Assembly: GCA_028023455.1 (NCBI GenBank)
Contig: JAQFVV010000151.1
Span: forward strand, 213,001 to 277,000
Reading direction: 5' to 3'
Origin: Epiperipatus broadwayi
Taxonomy: Eukaryota > Onychophora > Udeonychophora > Euonychophora > Peripatidae
DNA length: 64,000 bases
Positions 1 to 59,000 of the stretch are shown here, one piece after another. The position numbers were made by a program, and so were the translations under genes. The notes beneath the pieces are model-generated. The model had not been told where the DNA came from. It did not search any database and was given only the letters and a program-made list of their open reading frames with translations. Every line of letters begins with the position of its first letter. Position 1 is the first letter of the stretch.

Positions 1-265
1 AGAACACACATGTCTGTATCATTAAAAAAATCAAGAGATTGAAATGGAGCTGAACTGGAAATATTTCTAAAAGTGATGATAATTAGATGGACAGCTGGGT
101 TTCAAATAGAATTCCTAAAGACTTAGAAAAAGACCACGTGTGAAATGGATGGATGAATAAGAACGTTTGTTACACTATCTGGAAAAAAGAGGATATGTTT
201 GAAAGAATCAAATTAAACTTGGAGACCATGTAGGGGATTTATAATGGTTAAAAATGAATAAATGA
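1..265 (+). mobile_element. RTE-type LINE, 3' end fragment
   Basis: This resembles the 3' coding end and tail of the RTE elements at 26.46-26.74 and 62.27-62.75 kb. It shares the KWS-W core, a run reading KTRKRPRVKWMD when frames are followed, and the stretch around TGGTTAAAAATGAATAAATG. Many stops and frameshifts show it is an old, dead copy. It is cut by the left edge of the window, so its full length is unknown. The family assignment rests on similarity to copies in this window and on knowledge of RTE/BovB C-termini. Confidence 0.6.
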
Positions 266-1056
266 AAAATTATGTGATGCTTTATTTGCAGATATAATTA
301 GAATGATTAACACAGCCACTTTCAAATATATATATGGACGAGTGCCTGGAGATGGTGTAGAATTGGAGTGATACCTACAAATATATTAATAGCAAGATTT
401 TATATTTTGAGGTTGTCTGTAGTACAAAAATGAATAACATTTAGTTGAGGCAGCACATATTTCAAATCTTTACAATTAATATTAAATTTTAATAATTGGG
501 AAATTATTGAATATTGTATTGCTTAATAACCATTGTCAATATGTCTGAACAGTGCATGACCACTCCAATATCAGAAACTAATGTAAAAACCACCCATAAA
601 AGTGTTAAATTTTATCCAAGAACTGTGATTGTGTATGTTAAATGCCTTTGTGGAGTTTTTCCAATTTTTTTTTTTTAAAAAGAGATGTACCAGCTACATA
701 CTCTTGAAATGAACTAATTCATGATAAATGTAAAAATTTCTTTTTGAATGTTTTTCTGTACTATCAATAACAAATTAAAATTAGAGCAGGTATAAACATA
801 CAGATAAATCAATTAGGGGAATGTACCCATGATCATACATCAATTTTGGTGACTTTGTGTCCAGAGCTAAAAACTAATCCTTATAGTATATAAAAATCAC
901 TTACGTTGACCTTCATAGTTCATGTTTTAATGAAATTCATTTTATACTTATAGTAATGGTTTTAAAAATCATTATTCCTTAATGCCCTGGCTTGATCAAA
1001 GAAGTATTGATGATTTCAAGAACTCACTCATTACAATATGCAATTTATCCAAAATA
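266..1056. other. AT-rich DNA, nothing recognised
   Basis: No open frame with family resemblance, no RNA gene and no clear repeat was seen here. The stretch holds short A and T runs only. Confidence 0.5.
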
Positions 1057-1225
1057 CTTCAAACCCTTTTTAACAAAACTTTATTTGTACATACATACAT
1101 ACACCTATGTTTCGACTGTCTTGCAGTCTTCTTCAAACCCAGTTCACTTTAATCTCAGTCAAAATGTAGATGTATGTATATATGTACAAATAAAGAGTTT
1201 TGCTAAAAAGTGGTTTGGGTAAAAT
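1057..1225. repeat. short inverted-repeat (MITE-like) element
   Basis: Two arms of about 50 bases pair with each other. The left begins near CAAACCCTTTTTAACAAAAC and the right ends near GTTTTGCTAAAAAGTGGTTTGG, and both contain TTTATTTGTACATA or its complement. The middle holds TTTCGACTGTCTTGCAGTCTTCTTC, similar in style to the cores of the foldbacks near 44.3 and 46.8 kb. The open frame at 992-1222 is a by-product of this repeat, not a gene. Confidence 0.55.
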
Positions 1226-3124
1226 TATTTATAAATTATTACGCAGAATCAAGAAAAATGTGATTTTAGTAATATTTCTGATTCATTACAATATATTTCT
1301 TAATATGAGAAGCTAAAATAATTTGTCTTAATGGGATAGAAGTTATGGACACTTATCAACTGATGTTGTTGATTGTTGTAACCTATTGTTTTCTCATTTT
1401 TACAGTTGAGTAAACAAACCTGATACTAAATATGATAATTCTTTACACTGATGGCTTTTGTAAGAGTAACTGAATGGTTTGTTGGTCAAAAAATTTGCTT
1501 AATGTTCGAGCACCAAAAATAACAGGGTCAATCTGTGATCCATGGATTTTTAGCTCCCAAATATCCTATTTCATTACTGCACTAAATCACATTGGACAAA
1601 TATGGGTGTGATATTAGATTATAGTATTATTGGATTAATATATATATGTATGTATTTTGAATAACCTGCTTACTATTCTATCTTAAAAAATTTCAATTGA
1701 AAATTGAGCAGTTAATTTGGATACTAAATCTCCCAAGACATAAGTTGGCAATAGTATATAAAAATAAATTATAATATAAATTTAATTAAAACACTTGATA
1801 ATTTTTTTAAAATTATTTTGAAACATCGGTTTTTGAATTAGATATTACAAAACCTCGTTTTATTTTTAAATAGTCCTTTAGGTTAATGATTGTTCTTTAC
1901 TTGATTTATTTGTTACTAACTTTTACTTTCAAATTGTTTTTTGATTGCCTCATCTTTTTTATTTTCAGTTTTTGATAACATTCGGCAATATAATATTTTG
2001 CCAGATGCTCAATAGTTTTCATTTTAAATTACTTCATAAAATCTTTTTAGTCATTGTAATTATATTACAATTCATCAACATATGATGAAACCATATATTC
2101 CTACATAATATACAATACTGACAAAAGTGGAAACAAATAAAGAAGATAGCAGTACTTATAGGTAAATGATCGACTAATCGATAATTATTTCAAAAATCTG
2201 TGCTTTTGTGCAATCTTAATCTCAATTCAAATTACGATATTGCATAGCTGAAAAAGAGCATAGACTGTCATGTTTGTGTAAAAATGTTTTATATCATTTT
2301 TTATTTCTTCTAAATACATTGCATTTCTTATTAACAAACAGAACTGTATAGTATGCAAATCACTTAGTTCTAAGTATGTGAAGAAATATAGATGCATTAT
2401 AGAATGAAAGTATTTTATATACTTTAACATATTATTTTTTAAAACATTAATTTCATTGATGATTTTCACTTCCCCTCCCCCTTCCATCAAACCAATATTA
2501 ACTTCTGCATGTGATCAACACCATAATGAGCATTAAATCTGAAGGAGTCAGCTTTTTTTAATCACATTTACATCATCATGAACAAATGTTAATAGAAGTA
2601 TATGTAGATATTTTATAAAAAGATTATTATTTTAAAACTAATCCGATAAACATAATGGTATACAGTACAGATAGCTTTTCCTTATCGTCCACATATCACA
2701 CTATCAGAACGACTAGCCTATAGCTTAATTCACTGTACGCAGTGTCGCCCTAGCATCAGAGTAAAAGATTATAACAGTTTCAGTTGACTTAACTGAGATT
2801 GTGTTTTACCTCTACTCCACTTTCCCCAGTAGGAATCTATTTAAGAATGCTAAGCAATGAATAATTTTAATCAATTCAGAGATAGATAAATATTTTCCAA
2901 GAATTATTAAAATCTTACAGATCGAAGATTAATTAACATTATTTGTAATAAATGCAGAACTTTCTACATCATCCATAGTATCTACTACACAGAGACTAGT
3001 TGAGAATCTAAAACAATGTACTATCTAACTTAATGGTTTTAGTATTGCTTCTTCCATTTTTAAAGGAATATCAGTTATTATATTATTTTCATTTAAAACA
3101 AAAACACATATTTTATAGAAATAC
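1226..3124. other. AT-rich DNA downstream of the minus-strand gene
   Basis: This contains a fragment at about 1490-1610 with the motif TGATCCATGG, shared with the repeats at 41.4 and 28.6 kb and probably an old SINE. Otherwise no gene was recognised. The open frame at 2227-2490 on the minus strand is hydrophobic, low in complexity and resembles nothing known. Confidence 0.4.
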
Positions 3125-3130
3125 TTTATT
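3125..3130 (-). terminator. candidate polyadenylation signal AATAAA
   Basis: AATAAA on the minus strand lies about 90 bases past the TAA-type stop of the ankyrin-DHHC gene. A second AT-rich cluster between 3150 and 3180 could also serve. The signal fits its position, but AATAAA is common by chance in DNA this AT-rich. Confidence 0.4.
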
Positions 3131-3216
3131 TTTTTTATACATACAATTTATAAAAAAAAAAAAGTGTCCAAAATAAATAATCTACTATGCACAATTAAAA
3201 ATGGATGTACGATTCG

Positions 3217-50643
<47,427 letters not shown>

Positions 50644-50838
50644 CTAAAACAGAATAAAATCTACTGTGTATATATAGAAATATATTATCCGGAATTTATG
50701 AGTATAAATGTAAAAAAGGGCAAAAAAGAAATCCATTGAAAAGTTGAATTATAAGCTGAGCAAATTATTAATATACTAATGCTGAAATGATCATTATGTT
50801 CAATAACCTATTAAGTGTTGCGTTTTTTGTAACTGCAG

Positions 50839-51626
50839 GATTATAAAAATTGAAGAAACTAATTCAGTAACTTTGGAATTATTTCATTCCTGTTTTAAAT
50901 ATACAATTATTGCAAAATTGGCTCCAAAATGGAATCAAGTTGGCAGTTTTCTTATTCAGGGCAGGAATTTTTTATCTAGATGTCAGAAATTAAATGACTT
51001 TGATTTATGTCCAAGCTTTACAAAAAAGTTTTTAAATGGTAAAGACAGCATTATTTCTAGTAACATTTTAATGGACAGATGGAGTCATATATTGCCCAGC
51101 ATGAAGAAAGGATTTATTCTTAGCATCACTCACAGTATTCCGTTGGAATGTCTTTTAAAAACGTATAAAGATATTAAAAGACATTATAAAAACACTTATG
51201 GATATTGCTTACCAGAATCAGAAGAAGATCTATATTATTTTAATATATATTTCAGAAATGTTGGATGTACAGTTTTTACTTATCCAAATGTTTGTATGCG
51301 AGTCTCTGAAGTTGTATCACCACATGAATGTCCAGAAAAATTAGCTAATATATTTTTGAAAGATCTGGAAAACGTCTTAATTCGTATTTCTATTCTGCCA
51401 TTAAAATTCAAACACAAAATGTTATATTCTTCTACCGAATTTTATTCGTCTGAACAGCTTTTAGATGAACATTTTCCTAATTTAAATAATTTCAAAATGT
51501 AAATCAACAAGATTATCATTATCTCAAGCTTTGACTAAATCTGCAACAAATACAAATAACTTATTCTATCAAAATCTTTCTTCACAAATGTTTATCTCAG
51601 TCAAGATAAAACAAAAACAATTATAA
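50839..51626 (+). pseudogene. DUF4708 / C18orf63-like coding exon with a frameshift (gene or pseudogene)
   Basis: A 220-codon open run follows a good acceptor (TTTTTTGTAACTGCAG|G). Recognisable blocks are CFKYTIIAKLAPKWNQVGSF, LIQGRNFL, HILPSMKKGFILSITHSIPL, YKDIKRHYKNTYGYCLPE and YFRNVGCTVFTYP, as in C18orf63 proteins (function unknown). Family members have about 30 more residues between LIQGRNFLSR and KLNDFDL. The frame stops at 51500. One base over in the A run 51494-51497, the next frame carries on for 42 codons (CKSTRLSLSQALTKS...), with residues like the family's next block. Either a one-base error or real decay explains this. It lies antisense and head-to-head with the ankyrin-DHHC gene. 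Confidence 0.7.
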
Positions 51627-53180
51627 CAACAAATTTAGAAATATGTTTACAAAATAAAGACAAAAACAGTCCAAATGAAAAAGATCGAAATTTCAAATCC
51701 AAATTTAAATCTTTAAATAAAACACAAGTCATTTTTTAAGATATATCCAGAAAATACTAATAAATTGCATTATTCAATTCCTCAAAAAAAAAAAAAAAAA
51801 AGGATCTCCAACAGCTCTTCAAAAAAAAAAAAAAAAAAAGCATCATTTAGTAGATTGGACAATTGCGAGAAGGGGGGAGGTCCTTACTTTTTGTTTTACC
51901 CTCAAAGTTATTAATTAATTGGCTTTTGGATGACTAGTTGCATTGGCTACTTGAAAAAAAAAATCCTAAATCTATTTGTAACCTAAAAAATGTTCATTTT
52001 ATATGACCAATAATTAATCTAATAAACATCAAAATAATTAATCTATCACTTGTAATAGACCAATGTATTAATCACTACTCCACAAATTCACTCAAATGGA
52101 ATTTATCAGTCATATTATGAATTATTTTAATTCTTCTAATTAAATAAAAAGTTATTATTTGATTTGAGAATGGGAGAATTTTATCTTTAATATAAATGTT
52201 ATCATACAAATGCATCGTAATGTTGCTTCGTACTAATTAATGCATCAGTCTGTAATAAAAATATATTAACATTATTAGGTATAACAAGTTGATGTTTTTT
52301 TTTAAAAGATCTATAATATGAACATACCTACAAACACACACACACACACATATAAATACTTGCAGATATAGTTGAATTCTTACATAGTTTAAAATATTGA
52401 ATGATTAAAACCTTGATCTTCATATTTTATGAAAAAAACATTTACTGAGACAATATAATAGAGGTATCAACCATGGTATTGAATCATTACCCACACACCC
52501 ATGTAATAATCTAAAATTTAAATTTCTATCAAAAATAATAAATCATCAATTAAACAAACTAGAATACTGATAAAACAATTCTACTGTTTATCTATCACTT
52601 AAATCACAATTTAGAAATTCAGCAGGTTAGCAATTACTAGAACAAACTTTTTTTAATGATTGCTATGCAATTAAAAACAAATGATGTAATAGATATTAAA
52701 CCAAATTGTAGTAGTGATTATAATTATATTTTTACACTTGTATATTATATATATATATGCATATACACGTACAACATATTCATTTTCTTTTTTAAACTGT
52801 ATCCCAATTCATAAGATTTTTATTGTAAAAAAGCAAATATATATATATATTAGGAATTTTCTGTTGCTGCCATGTTTATTTTATATATTTTGGCATTACG
52901 TTTATTTTCATAATATGCTTGATTTAACTTTTTTTTAATAACCCTTGTTATTAAAAGGAATAGATATTTACTCTGTCTTGTGGATTTATTTATAAGTGCA
53001 TTCAAATGAAAATATATAGATATTTCTATTAATATTTTATCCATCTACTAAAATATCATTTTCTAATCTACTGCTTATATAAAATCTTAAACAGCAAATC
53101 GAAGTGGATTTTACTAAAAAAAATATTTAAATTAATACACTGTACAGACTTACACACACCTGCACGTATATAATGTAATA
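51627..53180. other. AT-rich intergenic DNA
   Basis: A frame on the plus strand (DKNSPNEKDRNFKSKFKSLN, about 51659-51735) might be more tail of the DUF4708-like gene, but this is not supported otherwise. Two A runs of about 18-19 bases (51786-51802 and 51821-51839), a CA run (52333-52350) and TA runs follow. No gene was recognised. Confidence 0.4.
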
Positions 53181-53538
53181 TATAAGGGATTCGAACTCAG
53201 ACTTTCACACGACCCTCAGTTCTCCATGCCATCTCATATTGCTGACCCACGTGATCATATACATGTTGAAAAGATAAATAATCACTAATATACATATTTC
53301 ATGCTAAACCAGCAATCATCAGTTGGTCCAGATTACTATCTCCACACATATATACAATCAGTGCTCAGCTTTATATTAAGATAGCCAATCTTCATACTTT
53401 AATGGACAGGCTTCAAACTACTCCAACCCACAACTCTTCAGCCATCCATTTAATTGAAAATCTGATGATGGAACGTTCAAAGCCCATGTTATGGAGAGCT
53501 GAGGGTCATGTTAAAGTCTGAGTTCGAATCCCTTATAT
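53181..53538. mobile_element. inverted-repeat element with box-B-like termini, family C
   Basis: The ends are about 50-bp inverted repeats: TATAAGGGATTCGAACTCAG...CCCTCAGTTCTCC and GGAGAGCTGAGGGTCATG...GAGTTCGAATCCCTTATA. The core resembles 61991-62262. GAGTTCGAATCCC is identical in form to a tRNA box B. No open frame. Confidence 0.75.
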
Positions 53539-54769
53539 AAAAAGGTTATAGCCTCATATATTGCTTAAGAGATTTAATCTAATTATGCTTAAGATATATT
53601 ATTAATTGGAGTCTTACTATAATTGCAATTAATAAGTATATTAAAACTACATCAAGCTTTCATAAACTGACAATACAGATATTATTACTAAATGATATGT
53701 CTGCTATTTTTATTTATTCTCATAATAATTTTCTGTGTGTACTATTTTTATATTCTGTTGTACTCTGGTATTTGAAAGTGTGCTATTTGCAAACAATGTA
53801 TTTTTTATTCAAACTAAACAAAGTGTTATTTAGGATACAATGGTAATCTGAGATTAAACTGGGGGATGCTGTGACTTCTAGTCTACTTCTGCACCAAACC
53901 AAATAGATTTATTCACTATAATTATCAATACCAATACAGTTTGAATCTAGAGATGTTTTCTGAAAGCAACAAGGCATAATAGATAAATAAAAATAAACTC
54001 TTGTTTATTGATTCTGTGTTTGTAATGAAGTAATTTTTTAAAATCACTTTATGATACTCTTAAATCTGGTAACATATATTAATTTTTAATGTTTCATTGT
54101 TACCTGATATCACCTACCAGGATATTTTTTTTCATTGTTCAATCACAGTGCCTGAACCATAGTTTTCATCAACTAAACCTTTCCTCAAAATACTTAACAT
54201 GCATGGAAATATCATACAATTCTCACCAATCTACTAATTATTTTATGATGATTACATCTTGTATTATCATTCTTGTAGCATAGTGATTAGTAAATCTGCC
54301 TACCATGTCTAATGGTTTGGGGTTTGGGTCTAGAGAAGATGAACTTTGAAACACTTCCTGATTGTAAAAAGATGATTTTTTTCAAGTAGACTGCTTACAG
54401 CCAACATATTTACCATCCAACAGCAGTCAATATATTAGTGCTTATCTACTTTTAGTTGGAAAGTAAAAATCTCAAGTTAAAGTTTCTAAGACAAACATTG
54501 AGCACAAATTATAAAAAAAAATAAAAAAAATAGATGATATGAAATACCTTAGTTATTGGAAGGGAGGAGAAAAGGTCTCATTATTATATGGGATCTCATT
54601 GCAAAATTTTTAAATTAGTAAATGGATCCTTCTTTGAGACAGCAGTTAAAACTTGCTATAATAATGACTTATTTCTGAGCCAAAATTATACTACTGATAC
54701 CTTTTTTTTTTTAAATTTGTAATACAGCATTAATATTAATAACAAAATCTTAATGTGTATACATAAAAT
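53539..54769. other. AT-rich DNA with one tRNA-like segment
   Basis: At 54275-54345 GTAGCATAGTGATTAGTAAA and GGGGTTTGGGTCTAG resemble boxes A and B of a decayed SINE head. No gene was seen. Confidence 0.4.
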
Positions 54770-55800
54770 ACAGAGGGCAGCACTGAAAATTAAGAAACAG
54801 ATAGCAAGAATTGTATGGAAGAGAGTAGCAGATTTAACTTATGGTAATGATGTGTTATGTGTTACTATAGGGGTATTAGATTACTTTAAAAAAGTACAAA
54901 GAGAAGTAGAAAACATGCATTAGATGCAGAGATATGGGTGACAAAGGAGGTATTGAAGAAAAAATGGGATGGTCAAGTTTTTATATAAGAGATGCAAAAA
55001 GCAAAATGAAGAATGTTCGTTAAATTGAAATTTGGATGGTAAGAGAATAGCCGAAATGGTATTTAATTAGATTACGAATAAAGGACAGGCAACAAGATGA
55101 GTGAGAAAGACAGTAGGATATGCAAAAGATTTGCGTAAAAACTTGATGTCAGCATACTTGTATTAAAATATGTGATGATTGTGTTAGGAGAATTGATAAG
55201 TATTATAGTGGCAAAGAATAGATGCATTAATAACAAATAGGGAGTTGAAAAGATGGAGAACTAGTATGAAGAGTAAAAGGAATTTTAAAATACATGTATA
55301 TAGAAGTAAACAGAATATTAGATGTGAATTAATTTACAATAATAGCAAGGAAAGTAGTTTACTATTTAAGGCTTGAACAAGATTGTTAACAACAAGCGAA
55401 TTTACACATAAATGGAGGAATGTGAGTGATTTAGTCTGCAAGTTATGTAAGGAAGGCAGGGAAAATATTAGGCATCTGTTAATTGAATGTAAATGTCTTA
55501 AAGCAGAAAGAGTACAAATAATGAAGTTGTGGTAGAATTAAATATAAACAAAGTGATTATACAAAAAGTGGGTTCTTGGTTTTTAGGCTGGGTTTGGAAA
55601 AAATAAAGGGGATTTAGATATAAAGGCCATAGAGTGGACAAAGATAATGTTGTGGAACTGGGATGGAGCAGAGTAGAGGAAAATATGGGGAAAACTTAAG
55701 GCCGGGAATGGAAAGGTAAGGTGGCTAACAGGTTTCTCTGGGTGTAGTAGCTGAGAGATTTCTGACTCTGATAAAGGAGAAGCCATAGTGTATTGCATCA
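54770..55800 (+). mobile_element. LINE fragment, C-terminal part with zinc knuckle and 3' end
   Basis: Decayed frames run along the plus strand (IARIVWKRVADLTYGNDVLC; EVLKKKWDGQVF-type). At 55436-55500 they reach CKLCKEGRENIRHLLIECKC, the same knuckle as at 6.3 kb, and then share the 3' non-coding end GGTGGCTAACAGGTTTCTCTGG to CATCACATTGG. Both copies end at about the same point, which marks the element's 3' terminus. Confidence 0.6.
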
Positions 55801-56200
55801 CATTGGAGTCATGATAATTTATCTTTCAACTGTAACTTTATTGTTCTTTATAAAGACTTATATACAACATATAGCAGAAAAATGTGGCAGGTTAACTTTT
55901 ACATACATTAGTGAATACCTTAAAAGTATGCAAAATATGAAATGTTTTGGAAGAGAGTGAAAGAAAAAATCTAGCATTATTTCATCATCTGAGAACAATC
56001 CATTCAGTCTTATCATTCCCCAAATCTGTTATATAATTCACAGTTTTTCTTATTGATTTAAACTTATTAATAATTGTATTTGAATAATCTTTGTGGATAT
56101 TGGTCATACAGTATATCAGAGAGCAAACAAAATGAAGATAATAAATTAATAACATTTAAAGTTAACAAGTAATAGTGATAAGATCCAGAATCCAGTGAAA

Positions 56201-56472
56201 AACAGACAAAACTCTCCATATAGTAGTGCCATCCTGTGCCAACCAGGGTAATCAATGGATGCCAAAAGGCTTGTGCATAAAATCCCCATCTAGTGCCTAC
56301 TCATCCAATATCCCCAAACTAGTTTTTGACGAAGGCGACAAGCCAGAAACTAGTCTGGGGATATTGGATGAGTAGGCACTAGATGGGAATTTTATGCCCA
56401 AGCCTTCTGGCATCCATTGATTACTCTGGTTGGCACAGGGTGGCACTGCTGTATGGAGAGTTTTGCCTGTTT
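56201..56472. repeat. near-perfect palindrome built from the dispersed CATCTA-type repeat
   Basis: Arms of about 125 bases (AACAGACAAAACTCTCCATA... and its complement ending ...GGAGAGTTTTGCCTGTTT) surround a 21-base centre (GACGAAGGCGACAAGCC). The arms hold CCATCTAGTGCC and TAATCAATGGATGCC, and the centre GAAGGCGACAAGCCAGAAAC is the motif of the dispersed repeat copies at 14.3 and 50.3 kb. Arm identity is very high, so it is young compared with those. Confidence 0.85.
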
Positions 56473-56730
56473 AATAACAGTTTATGTGCTAGCATAAGAG
56501 ATGGTGATCATGTGATGTTTAGTGGTTTAATCCAGTGAAAAAAGATTGCCACACTAATCTATAAGGTAAAATATGAACTCAATGTGGAATCTAGCTTTTA
56601 TTTTGGATATGTGACACAATGAACATGTAATATCCACCTGCATAAAATAATCTTGATTATTTCACGTTTATTGTATTAATAAAGAAATTCAACTGTTCTA
56701 CTTCTGACATGTTTGACATATGAAAAAGTC

Positions 56731-56835
56731 AAGCGTTGTTAGCCGAGATGTCAGCGCAGTTGCTTGCAGATAGTTGTTGTTAGTTCGCCTCCCGATGCTA
56801 TGACATGTGGAAAGAAAAAATTTTTTTTTTTTTTT
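56731..56835 (+). mobile_element. tRNA-derived SINE, family 1
   Basis: GCGTTGTTAGCCGAGATGTC (box A-like), TTAGTTCGCCTCCC (box B-like), then GATGCTATGACATGTGG and an A run. It is the same family as the copies at 5.8 and 20.9 kb, in the opposite orientation. Confidence 0.72.
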
Positions 56836-57149
56836 AATTTTATACAAGCTGTGAGATCAAATAAAGTATATGTACTGAAATTAAACATGACCTATTTATA
56901 TCTTTTGTGCATTTAATAATTGTGATCTCTATCTCAATCTAGTAAAAATATACAGGCCTTAATTAATTGATACTAATCGGCAAACTTCATTGAAATAGAA
57001 ATATACGTCATTTAATTGAAAGATATTATTTTTACATAATATTATCATAATGCAGTTCTGCATTTTATATAATTACATTTTTTGAATCCAAATTATTAAG
57101 TAACCATAGTGGTTTTATTACACAGTATTTAAAACGAATATTTCCCTTT

Positions 57150-57800
57150 CAGCTGAACGATAATTTTATTTAGTGTGTGTGTTTTAATCACGAGCTTTTC
57201 TTTTTATCACGACAGGTGTTAAATATAGACTTGTAGAGTACTAAATTTATGATTTCTTTGGCTATTGTTATTCTGAATCCAGTAAGCCTTCAACTGACTG
57301 AAAATAACAAAGACATATTTTTATCATTTGAAAAAAAAAATCCAATAAATTTCCAAATAAAGACAAATTGTCCAATCAATCAATATTATCTAGAGTGATC
57401 AATGAAGAGAGAGTTATCGGCTTGCCCTTCAGCTACTGCGGGTTATTGATTTGTTCTTTCAGAATAATAATTGCCATGGAAACAAACAAAGTTAACGCTC
57501 GGTCTCTCAGAAAGCTGTTTGTAATAATCTTGTTATTTATTTGAAATAGCTTCAGTTTAAAATTTCATCACTCTCTCAGATGCGTAGCCAGCAGCAGCAG
57601 AAAACAACTTGGGGGAATTTATTTACAATTTTTTTTATATAAAATGGAGTGTAAAAGAAGTTATTAACAAGTGGCTTTGAATGACAATTAACAAAAGAAA
57701 TAGTTCAACTGTTACTTGACAACATTTGTTCAACTATTTCTTGAGACTTCTCTTTTTTATACACTTGTAGAAGACGACGAATATCTCCACCACTACCCCC
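57150..57800. promoter_or_regulatory. candidate promoter region with RFX X-box-like site
   Basis: ATTGCCATGGAAAC at 57470-57483 matches the RFX-factor X-box form (GTTGCCATGGAAAC type). The surrounding stretch is less AT-rich, has CpG steps (ACTGCGGG, AACGCTCGG, GATGCGTAG) and lacks the repeats found elsewhere. It lies about 6.8 kb upstream of the first coding exon of the minus-strand gene, where a 5' UTR exon would be expected. The link is inference only. Confidence 0.25.
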
Positions 57801-58149
57801 TTCCTTCTAAAAACTTACAACAGATAGACAGTCCATCTTCGTAAATCTTACATTAGTTCTTACAGTTATTCTTTTAAGCATTTTCACTCCAAAATCACTT
57901 AAATAGGGGTGGTTCTATGGGTGAGAGGCAAGGCATTTGTCTCAGGTGCCAAATTGAAGCAGAAGCTACATGATTCTTTTCTTTTTAATAAATAAGTCTA
58001 GTCAATAATTTTGAAATAAGCAGATTTTAAAGTTTCCCTCAGGTGTCAAAATTTTAGAAGTTAGCTTATAAATCCCTTAGCTAAAATGTTCAACTATAAT
58101 TAAACTTATTATTATTATTTTTTTAATTAATTATATAAATTGAAATAAA
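57801..58149. other. AT-rich DNA, nothing recognised
   Basis: No gene or repeat was seen, apart from a short ATT run near 58105-58122. Confidence 0.4.
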
Positions 58150-58963
58150 ATGTATTAAAAACTATCATTTCATTTTCAACCATTACAGATTCACTGTTGA
58201 ATGACGATTTCTTATTCAGTTTCTCAGATCCCTACACTCTCTTCTCCACGTTATACCAACACACTTCTTTTTCATCCATCTATCTCACATATGATCTGTT
58301 AATCGTCTTTTACAATCTTTTAGGATCCAATTTAAACCATCAATTGTTCATCCATTATCATCTCTTTTAGAAATATGTCTAACCCAACTCCATTTCAGTC
58401 TTTTCATTCTTTCAATGAAGCCAGTAATACATGTTTGTTCTCTCATCCATGTATTCTGTTTTTGATTCTGTTTATTACTCCCAATATACATCTCTCCACA
58501 CTTCATTCAATGGTCTAAAGTTTCTATATTTCTCTTCCATTAAGAGTCCAAGTCTCAAATCTATAAGTAAGAAAGGATAAAACAAATCTATTAAAAATCT
58601 TTCTTTTCAAACACAGAGATATCCTTTCTTTGTTATTTCTATCAAAAACATTTCATCCAAGTTTAATTCTATGATTAATTTCATCCATTATGTTTTCATC
58701 TGCATTAAAAATTTGATTCAAGGTATTCATAATTGTTAACTTCTTCTAACTCATGAATACAAATTCTTATTTTCTTCTGAGAAAATTCATTGAGAATTAC
58801 TTTAGTCTTTTCAGCATTTATCTTTAGTCCTATTTTCTTATTTTCATCTAATAACTCTTTCACCATTTTCCCATGAAGCTTTGAAGCATTATTTGCAAAA
58901 ACAACCAAATCATTTACAAAATTTAGATGACCTAAATAATTCTCATTTACTTTTATTCCTTTT

Positions 58964-59000
<37 letters not shown>

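Noticed and set aside
51659-51735. Hydrophilic frame (DKNSPNEKDRNFKS) as a further part of the DUF4708-like gene
   Set aside because: Its frame relation is unclear and no family block is recognised; it could be chance.
56731-56835. Possible tRNA gene
   Set aside because: Same head and tail as three other copies ending in A runs; it is a SINE.
57583-57650. Small frame MRSQQQQKTTWGN as a start exon
   Set aside because: Only 20 codons, no splice donor in phase and no known partner exon on the plus strand.
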